Assembly: GCF_050749815.1 (NCBI RefSeq)
Contig: NZ_CP192735.1
Location: 3,410,001 to 3,474,000, forward strand
Direction of reading: 5' to 3'
DNA: 64,000 nt
Origin: Dyella_A sp050749815
Lineage (GTDB): Bacteria; Pseudomonadota; Gammaproteobacteria; Xanthomonadales; Rhodanobacteraceae
In this document: piece by piece, positions 51,645-58,021 of the stretch
How the letters are laid out: every line of letters begins with the position of its first letter
How positions within the stretch are numbered: position 1 is the first letter of the stretch
The notes under the pieces: generated by a model
The model's database searches: none
Seen by the model: the letters and a program-made list of their open reading frames with translations, nothing else
What the model was told of the DNA's origin: nothing
Made by a program: the position numbers and the translations under genes

Positions 51645-54260
51645 TCAACCCCTGCGCTTGCGGATTCCTTGGAACAACGCATTCACCGCCTCGATGTCCT
51701 GCAGTAGCTCGGCTGGCTGAGTCACCGCGCGTTGCTGGCCCGCGGCATGGGAATGCGCACGGACGTTTCGGCAGCACCTATCGTGAAGGCGTTGAACCTC
51801 GCGGTACTCTGCATCCTGCACGATCATCACTCCGTCGAGCCGGCCGACCGAGATGTTGTCCCGGAACCGCACGACGGTCTCATTAAGAATTGTGTCCTCG
51901 ATTCCGACCTCGATCGTCACCCGAAGGTCGTCGTAGGCATTGCGGATTGCGAGCCGCTCTTCGTCTCCCGGAGGATTGTTGAAGTTGGCGACGATCCTCT
52001 GGTGATCAGCGCGATGTTGCGCGATACGCTCGCGGTGGCGTCGCATGTCGTAAGGCAATCCCGTGTCGATGTATCCGGGACCCTCGGCGCGATAGCTGAT
52101 TGACTTCACGCAGGGCGCCTGCCGGATATCACCGCAAAGCGTGGTCAGTTCTCCAAAGAAGACCGCGTCGTGGGTGAAGACAATGACTTGCCGGACAGCA
52201 GATTCCTCGACAATTCTTCGTGCGACGGCAGTTCGATGGTTGTGATCGAGGCTGGAGACAGGATCGTCGAACACAATCCCGGAAGAGGATCCTGATTGGT
52301 GGAGTTCTGCGAAGAAGTACGCGAGCGCGCACATGCGCTGCTCGGCCTCGCTGAGCACGAGGTGCGGGTCGAGTCGACTGTCAGCAAGGAGGATGCCGAG
52401 GCGTATCGACCCCGCGTCGCCGTTTGAGCTGACCCCAGCTCGGATATGGTAGAGATCAAGTTTCCTGAGCTCGTCATTCATCCTGGCGGCTAGCGCCTCG
52501 CTGATGTAGGTCTTGGCAAGTTGGCCCGCGAATAGGGTGATCGGACGCGTGTTTCCAATATCTTCTAGGCACTTCTGAAGCTTCAGCTTTCGATCGAGAT
52601 TACCAATCACCTGAGCAATGCCATCGATGTGCTCCGACAGAAGACACCGCGCTTCAAGTTCTTTCAGGCGTAGCCGCTTCGCCGCAAGAGCCGCCGCATC
52701 AAGGTTTGCGCGCAAGGCGGTCGCCTCGGCCCGTAAGCTGTCTGCAATCTTTCGAATCGAAGCAGTTGGAATCGCACCCCTGTACGCCGGCCGATCCTCC
52801 CAATGTCCACCTTCCACAGCGGCTCTGAGCCACTGAAGGCGATGGAGCAGGTCCTCCTGGAAGATCCGGATATCTTCTGGCAGGGTCTCAATTCGCCCCC
52901 GCAAGCTCTCGGACATGACCTGGGAGACGTTAAACGTAACTGTCAGCTTCCCGGTGTCATGGACGATCTGTTGCCAAGCCTTACGCGCAGCCTGTGCGGC
53001 TTCTGACGCCGTGTCCCTGACATAGCGATCAAAGCGCTGCAGACGGTCCTTTGCCGCCGGAGTGAGCTCCTGCTGGCAAAGCACGCATTGCGCGCTCTCG
53101 CCGGTGACCGGGAAGGCTTGCTCTGGGTATGCCGCGCTGGTCGAATATTCGCGCGCCGCGTTGAACAGGAGCGCCCAGGGGCCTTGGCCCGTGCCGGCAA
53201 GCAGCGGCATGGCATCCCCCGCTTGCAGAACGGCGGACGCGGCCCGTTCTGCTGCCTCGGCATCCAGCAGAGTTTGATGCGCTGACCGCGCGGTATCGAT
53301 GGCTTCATCAGACACAAAAGCAGCGGCGGTACCGATGGCGCTGGCAAGCTCATCGACCCTGGTCGCCGCGTTGTCCAGCAGCGTAGCCTTGGCTGTTGGA
53401 TCTGTTTCGCTAATTTCCTGGGGCAGGCGCGCGCGCTCTGCTTGTTCGTCTGCGCTGATCACGGCAAGCGCGCGTGCCCGCGCCAGATCCGTCGTGGCGC
53501 TGATTGGATGCACAGCCCGACCAGCGTCGGTATCTGCGGGAATGACGTTGAAAGGCGTCACATCCACTGCGAGGCCACTGATCTCTGCCTGAAGCCGCGG
53601 ACGCAGCATCTGACTGAGGCCGTTGGCCAGTTGCTGAAGATAGGTTAGGGCGGTGGGCTGGAACGTGGCAGTCTCCCGCGCCTGAAGGTAGTGGCGGGCA
53701 CAGTCGCCGTCGAAGACGGAAATACCCCTGAGTTCTGACCGAGAAACGTGGCCACGTTGACCGCTCCAGAGCGCCTCATCTGGGACACCGTCTATCTCGA
53801 AGGCGATCGTGGCGCTCGGCGTGAGTTGCGTGAAATTGGGGTCGTAGGCATTGGCATAGACGGTGCCGGGGCTTCTGGCGCGGCACGCCTGCTTCAGTAC
53901 GCGCGCATAACCGGACTTGCCGGTGCCGTTTCCACCGTACGCGATGGTGAGACCCTGCGACTGAAACCCCAAGATCTGGTCGCTCGGAATTTTCCCCACA
54001 TTGACCAGCGTATGCAGGGACGTGAGTACAACAGTCGCGCCCTGGTTCGCCTCGGCGGGAAAATGATCCCTGGCGAACGGGATTGGTCGAGGCGTCGGGT
54101 CTAGCGTGGTGCCTATCGCGTGATGTTGCTTGGCAAGATCGAGAATCTCGTCAAGATCGGCATCGCTCCATTCTCCCTGAACACATAAGCGTCTCAGAGC
54201 GTCCTGACGCCACAGCGGCAGCCTGTCAGCCCACGCCAGCACTTCCTCATAAATTGCCAT
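51645..54260 (-). CDS. AAA/ABC-type ATPase with RloC/PrrC-like architecture (candidate anticodon nuclease)
   Basis: 871 residues from the ATG at 54260, chosen for GGAGG 7 bases upstream over a TTG at 54290. The Walker A motif is GGNGTGKS at 109-116, and a long interrupted middle region with coiled-coil character follows (about 250-590). A single CVLC (392-395) could dimerise as a zinc hook. The ABC signature LSEAEQ is at 636-641, Walker B GIVFDDPVSSLD at 661-672 and the switch H in FTHD at 697. The C-terminus contains R780-x3-E784, then H826, and R831-NVRA-H836. These fit the Arg/Glu/His set of PrrC and RloC and the R-x4-H of HEPN RNases, the group these anticodon nucleases belong to. Expected to cut tRNA on phage infection. 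The nuclease role is inferred from motifs, and other AAA_13 proteins exist. Encoded alone, facing the tRNA. Confidence 0.72.
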   Translation of the reverse strand: MAIYEEVLAWADRLPLWRQDALRRLCVQGEWSDADLDEILDLAKQHHAIGTTLDPTPRPIPFARDHFPAEANQGATVVLTSLHTLVNVGKIPSDQILGFQSQGLTIAYGGNGTGKSGYARVLKQACRARSPGTVYANAYDPNFTQLTPSATIAFEIDGVPDEALWSGQRGHVSRSELRGISVFDGDCARHYLQARETATFQPTALTYLQQLANGLSQMLRPRLQAEISGLAVDVTPFNVIPADTDAGRAVHPISATTDLARARALAVISADEQAERARLPQEISETDPTAKATLLDNAATRVDELASAIGTAAAFVSDEAIDTARSAHQTLLDAEAAERAASAVLQAGDAMPLLAGTGQGPWALLFNAAREYSTSAAYPEQAFPVTGESAQCVLCQQELTPAAKDRLQRFDRYVRDTASEAAQAARKAWQQIVHDTGKLTVTFNVSQVMSESLRGRIETLPEDIRIFQEDLLHRLQWLRAAVEGGHWEDRPAYRGAIPTASIRKIADSLRAEATALRANLDAAALAAKRLRLKELEARCLLSEHIDGIAQVIGNLDRKLKLQKCLEDIGNTRPITLFAGQLAKTYISEALAARMNDELRKLDLYHIRAGVSSNGDAGSIRLGILLADSRLDPHLVLSEAEQRMCALAYFFAELHQSGSSSGIVFDDPVSSLDHNHRTAVARRIVEESAVRQVIVFTHDAVFFGELTTLCGDIRQAPCVKSISYRAEGPGYIDTGLPYDMRRHRERIAQHRADHQRIVANFNNPPGDEERLAIRNAYDDLRVTIEVGIEDTILNETVVRFRDNISVGRLDGVMIVQDAEYREVQRLHDRCCRNVRAHSHAAGQQRAVTQPAELLQDIEAVNALFQGIRKRRG

Positions 54261-54345
54261 GCGCCAGCCTCCGTATTCCCTGGTGGCCAAATACTAGTCA
54301 TCGTCCGGTCCGCTCAATTTGCGCTACAAGCGAGCTGACGTTATA

Positions 54346-54386
54346 AAGCTTGCGTCCGCCGGGGGAGACCCCGACGGACGCAGCTT
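54346..54386 (-). terminator. strong hairpin between the winged-helix-like gene and the ATPase gene
   Basis: About 18 pairs (AAGCT-T-GCGTCCG-C-CGGGG with CCCCG-A-CGGACGC-AGCTT), one bulge and one G-U, around a GAGA loop. It lies downstream of the gene ending at 54532 and upstream of the ATPase start at 54260. Flanking TTTA/TATAA is AT-rich. Likely a terminator of the upstream gene that isolates the ATPase. Confidence 0.7.
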
Positions 54387-54531
54387 TAGACAGCCTGCCA
54401 CGACCCCTGCCAGTTAGGCCGTCAAACTTGGCTGGCAGTGGGTCTTATTCTGTTGCGCTTGGCGGGCAAGCTACACCAAGCGCCAAATCTGTTGTCGTCT
54501 TCATACGGCCTCCTACGTGTGCTGGGATGGA

Positions 54532-55191
54532 TTAAGCCTTTGCCTTCGGTCGAGTGATTCGCTTTATGCGCGCAGCAGATCCCGTTTTCGTAGGCGGCGG
54601 CGGTGGTGGTACCTGCTGTTTTTCCGCAGCTTTTTTCGCGGCTTCAGCCATTTCTACGCAGAACGCTTGGTAGGCGTCCATTTCGGCACTTGCGCCGACT
54701 TCAGCCAATCGGTCTTGGAATCGACCATACAGTTCGTCCTGGACCCTTTTGTTCTGGCGTAGGTATTCGACGGCAACGTTCGGATTGAGCAAGAGAACGT
54801 AATGGAAGTCTCCGGACGGGCCCTTTTTAGGGATCAAGAACTGAAGGTCACGGAGCACCTTCATGCGGCGACGCCAAGTGTCCACTGCTCGCGTTCCCGT
54901 AAAGCCTGCTTCAGCAGCAAACGTCGCTGGATTCTCGATCACCAGAAGAGGGCCATCGGGAGCGCGAGCCCACAGACAAAACAGCGCGTGCCCTGCTGGC
55001 TGGCCTTTTGATAGGTGATCAATCGCCTCCATGGCTAACGGCAAGGTGCGGGGGATCGTGGTGAAGCCTTTGGTCTTTTTGCGCTGCCAGAGCCACGCTT
55101 CTGGGAAGTCGGGGAAATGGATCGCCATGAGCGCCGCAGCGCGTTCAGCCATGCCTGAGCGGCGAGCCATCGCTTGTCTCAAGTTCACCAT
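54532..55191 (-). CDS. unrecognised island protein with winged-helix-like segment
   Basis: 219 residues from the ATG at 55191, which has AGGAGG 5 bases upstream. A GTG further up at 55263 is less likely. No family was recognised. The N-terminal third is basic (LRQAMARRSGMAERAAALM, PEAWLWQRKKTKGFTTIPRTLPLAMEAIDHLSKG). The middle ENPATFAAEAGFTGTRAVDTWRRRMKVLRDLQFLIPKKGPSGDFHYVLLLNPNVAVEYLRQN looks like a winged helix of the kind found in plasmid and phage replication proteins: a helix-turn-helix, then a hairpin ending in a stretch with LLLNP. The tail is low-complexity (QQVPPPPPP then lysine/arginine-rich). It could be a replication or partition factor of the island, or a regulator. Confidence 0.75.
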   Translation of the reverse strand: MVNLRQAMARRSGMAERAAALMAIHFPDFPEAWLWQRKKTKGFTTIPRTLPLAMEAIDHLSKGQPAGHALFCLWARAPDGPLLVIENPATFAAEAGFTGTRAVDTWRRRMKVLRDLQFLIPKKGPSGDFHYVLLLNPNVAVEYLRQNKRVQDELYGRFQDRLAEVGASAEMDAYQAFCVEMAEAAKKAAEKQQVPPPPPPTKTGSAARIKRITRPKAKA

Positions 55192-55688
55192 CTCGCCCTC
55201 CTTCAAGAGGCTGCTGCCAGGTCGTTGTGTTGAAGTATCAATGCGGGATGCGCGCAAAGCCACGATTCAATACGCGCAATAAATGGACAGGTTTCATGGA
55301 TGTGAACAGCCTCCTGGCAGGAGGGTAGCACCACCATATAGTGAGTCAACATATATTTGAAATGCGCGGTTCCGCGCAACAAAATCACTCGCGGACCGCA
55401 TGGTTGAGCCATTTCTCCTATCTAATCCTGTGCTCCACGTCATCCAGTTATCCGAGTGATCCGTGTGCTCCACGTGCTCCCGGGGTTCTCCAAGGGGGCG
55501 CGGGAGGGGGGGGCTTGCTCCGGCTATGCTTCACAAGGGCTGTGGGTTGCTGACCCGTGAGCGTCTCTTCGATGAACTTTGGTGCTAACTGGCTTGCAGC
55601 CAAAACGCCCTCAATCTTGCTTGTCCCTTCCGTGCTGATGTTTAAGGAGTACGGCACGTGAACGTCAGCTTTGGGTTGGATGTAGGCA
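55192..55688. other. intergenic region between the winged-helix-like gene and tniQ
   Basis: 497 bases without a secure gene. An AT-rich stretch at about 55335-55370 contains TTGACT on the minus strand and looks like the promoter of the gene starting at 55191. A 6-bp perfect hairpin GCGCGG/CCGCGC lies near 55370. Two exact 12-bp direct repeats TGTGCTCCACGT are at 55429-55440 and 55464-55475, followed by GTGCTCC again at 55474-55480. A G-rich run is at 55496-55520. A frame of 69 codons at 55203-55412 (minus) ends just before the ribosome-binding site of the next gene but contains the promoter-like region, so it is not called. Confidence 0.5.
55448..55657 (-). CDS. possible small protein downstream of tniQ
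   Basis: A 69-codon frame from a GTG at 55657, 31 bases after the tniQ stop on the same strand. The first 48 residues have ordinary protein-like composition (LNISTEGTSKIEGVLAASQLAPKFIEETLTG) and the rest is a proline-rich tail (SKPPPPAPPWRTPG). No ribosome-binding site is seen, and the 12-bp repeats at 55464-55475 lie within it. May be a non-coding stretch. Confidence 0.25.
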   Translation of the reverse strand: MPYSLNISTEGTSKIEGVLAASQLAPKFIEETLTGQQPTALVKHSRSKPPPPAPPWRTPGARGAHGSLG

Positions 55689-57008
55689 TTACTTCGATCT
55701 CTTTACGCGCTCATGCGGCGTTGTCTTTCGGTTGCCTCGTGCGACCGGTCGGGCGGTTCTACGAAGCATGGAAACTCGTTTCCTTGCGATGTAGACGCTC
55801 ACTGACCACCGCTGTGCGATGACGTTCGGAATCCGGTGCCAACCGATCGCCTGCATCTCCGGAGTCAGTAGATCCTCGAAGGTAATTGCTTGGAGTCGTG
55901 CCAAGTCCCGATCCCGCTGGTCCTCGCGGAGCCGCTTTTGACGTTCAACGAGGGCTTTCACCTGGGGAGGGAACCACTTGGAGATGGCGTTGTGGGATAC
56001 GCCAACCTCCCGGCAGATGCATGCTAGAGACTTGCCTTCCAGTCCTTGCCGGAGGGCGACCTCAATCTCTTGGCGTACCCGCTCTCTCACCAAGTGATCG
56101 TAGGCCTTCATGGCGGGATGGAAATTGAGAGGCTTTGGCGCCACTCCTTCGAGCGGCCTCGCGGCCGCGGCCTGCTGTGGATCGACAAGAATGTCAGTCA
56201 GGGGGGTCTGGAAGCGCTGAGCGATGCGGAGTAGAGAGCCGATTAGCTTCTTAGTCGCCTCATCGCGCTTGTGGAAGTAGTCGCCTGCACTTTCGGACAG
56301 CCTTTTGCCACCGAGTTCGCGCTTGATGGCTTGGAAAAAGCGGTGTGGGCTGTCCTTCTTGAAGACGAAGCTAGGGTTGGCTGCGCAGAAGCCCACCACC
56401 TCAACTAAGTCTCTTTCGCCAGGCGTGGGATCTGGAGCGAGCTTCCAGCTTCTTGTGTCAGAGCAAAGCTTGTCAAAGCAGTTGCTGCATCGGAACCAGG
56501 GACGATCGTTCTTTCGCGTTTGAGCGGCAGAGCAGTGAGGGCAACGGTTCTCTAGTTGCAGCCGATGAATGTGGCAGCGCGAGATCGGCTTAAGGCGCCA
56601 CAAGAGCTTTTCGTGAGCTGGCGTACCGCTTCGCTCCCACTCCTCCATGCATGCAGGGCACCAATGGTGCACATGGCGGACGCTGTCTCCAGCGTATCGT
56701 CCACTCACCTCGCTAAAGGCCATCAGCGTCATGCTGGCCAGCCCCTGAAATCCGGTTCCCTTTTCGAGTACCTCCACAAGCTGCGCGATATCTCTCCCAT
56801 AGCCACACTTAGGGACGTGGGCGATGTATCGACCGAGACTGGGGGACTCTTCCGGCTTGGTTCGCTCCCACCAGGAGTCCAGGAGGCGGCAGAAGGTGAA
56901 GGGCGCAACGCCATGTACCGCCGCAAGGCGATCGAGGTAGGAATCCAGAGCCTCGATGTTGCTTGTTCCCATGGCTATAGGGGGAGCGGGGAGAAGGAAT
57001 GTTGCCAT
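55689..57008 (-). CDS. tniQ: TniQ/TnsD-family transposition target selector
   Basis: 439 residues. The TniQ zinc-binding region is complete: HWCPACMEEW (C117, C120), SRCHIHRLQLENRCPHC (C145, H147, C156, C159) and FRCSNC (C174, C177). The C-terminal half adds a helix-turn-helix-like segment LEGKSLACICREVGVSHNAISKWF (about 325-348) and a basic tail. Core TniQ proteins linked to CRISPR-guided elements are usually about 400 residues or shorter, while TnsD (about 500) recognises a fixed attachment sequence. The extra DNA-binding region suggests the latter mode. The ATG at 57008 lies 2 bases after the tnsC stop. It is the last of the three transposition genes. Confidence 0.9.
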   Translation of the reverse strand: MATFLLPAPPIAMGTSNIEALDSYLDRLAAVHGVAPFTFCRLLDSWWERTKPEESPSLGRYIAHVPKCGYGRDIAQLVEVLEKGTGFQGLASMTLMAFSEVSGRYAGDSVRHVHHWCPACMEEWERSGTPAHEKLLWRLKPISRCHIHRLQLENRCPHCSAAQTRKNDRPWFRCSNCFDKLCSDTRSWKLAPDPTPGERDLVEVVGFCAANPSFVFKKDSPHRFFQAIKRELGGKRLSESAGDYFHKRDEATKKLIGSLLRIAQRFQTPLTDILVDPQQAAAARPLEGVAPKPLNFHPAMKAYDHLVRERVRQEIEVALRQGLEGKSLACICREVGVSHNAISKWFPPQVKALVERQKRLREDQRDRDLARLQAITFEDLLTPEMQAIGWHRIPNVIAQRWSVSVYIARKRVSMLRRTARPVARGNRKTTPHERVKRSK

Positions 57009-57010
57009 GG

Positions 57011-58021
57011 TCAGTTGGCGTCCTGAGGGCCAGGGTCGCGTTTGGGATTTCTTTTAAAGGGCTTGGGCTTAGGTTTTGCTGGTCGCGGTGTGACCGTCTC
57101 CCTAGCGCTTGGAGCTATATCCCATTGCGACAACAGGTGCCTTCCAAGATCGATCTCCTTCTGGATCAACCGAATTTGCTCGACCAGCCTTGTGCTTTGG
57201 AAGTGGGAAATCCTCAGCTGCAGGTCTCCCCGAGCCTGCATTTCCGCAAGCGCACTGGTTACCCATCCTGTCAGGAGACCGATGCAACCGAGCGAACCCT
57301 TGTAGATCAGCTCTCGATTGTCGCGGAGGATGCACCCCCCCTCGTTCGGAAGCATGCTGTCGAACGTAGCCAAAATTCGCTCGAACTCGCATATGGAGCT
57401 CGTTTCAGGTGTGTAGGGCGGGAAGTCAATAACCGTAAGCCGACCGTTGATATGCGCGGAAGAGAAGCACGTCTGGAGCAACTCGTATCCTCCTAGGAGG
57501 ACCGTTACCAGGCCGGTGCTATTGCCTAGGCACTTCAACGTATCCAGAACTTCGCCAGCGCGGACCTGGCTGGGTGTTCGCAGAAGGTGATGCGCTTCAT
57601 CGATCAGTAGGAACGCGGTTTCGCGATAACGGATGCACTGCTCAAGCTGGATGCGTAGATGGGTCTCGGATTGGTTACGACGGTAAGGCGCCCATCCCTC
57701 TATGTTCACAGGATCAGCTAGTTCTTCGAGTGCTCGAAGAGTGAAGTGCTTCGTTGAGAACTTGCCTTGGTTGGTCGTGGTGGCCTCGATGCGAACGAGA
57801 GGAATAAAGCGATCCTCGGCATCCTTCCTGTCCTTCACCAGATCGGCCGAGAGGCGCCTGCTTAGCGTGGTCTTGCCAACACGTGTCGGGCCCACGACGA
57901 CAATGATTTGCCCAGGCGCTGCGAGAGCAGCCTGCGCATAGGCCCTCCGGTACGCGACACTGAAGTTCTCGTGTTCCAACTTGAGCCCGCGAAGCTGGTG
58001 GATGAGCGCTCGGATATTCAT
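57011..58021 (-). CDS. tnsC: TnsC/TniB-family AAA+ transposition regulator
   Basis: 336 residues. Walker A VVVGPTRVGKTT (about 41-52), Walker B AFLLIDEAHHLL (D141, E142), and sensor-type region GLVTVLLGGYELL. The C-terminal part is short with a basic tail RPAKPKPKPFKRNPKRDPG, probably the TnsAB-contact region. In Tn7-like systems this ATPase assembles on the target chosen by TniQ/TnsD and recruits and activates the transposase. The start overlaps the tnsAB stop by 4 bases (ATGA), and tniQ follows after 2 bases, so all three are one translationally coupled operon. Confidence 0.93.
   Translation of the reverse strand: MNIRALIHQLRGLKLEHENFSVAYRRAYAQAALAAPGQIIVVVGPTRVGKTTLSRRLSADLVKDRKDAEDRFIPLVRIEATTTNQGKFSTKHFTLRALEELADPVNIEGWAPYRRNQSETHLRIQLEQCIRYRETAFLLIDEAHHLLRTPSQVRAGEVLDTLKCLGNSTGLVTVLLGGYELLQTCFSSAHINGRLTVIDFPPYTPETSSICEFERILATFDSMLPNEGGCILRDNRELIYKGSLGCIGLLTGWVTSALAEMQARGDLQLRISHFQSTRLVEQIRLIQKEIDLGRHLLSQWDIAPSARETVTPRPAKPKPKPFKRNPKRDPGPQDAN

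Noticed and set aside
55203..55412. A 69-codon minus-strand frame ending just before the ribosome-binding site at 55197
   Set aside because: It contains the AT-rich promoter-like segment and a GC palindrome, has a poorly spaced ribosome-binding site, and its composition is not protein-like.
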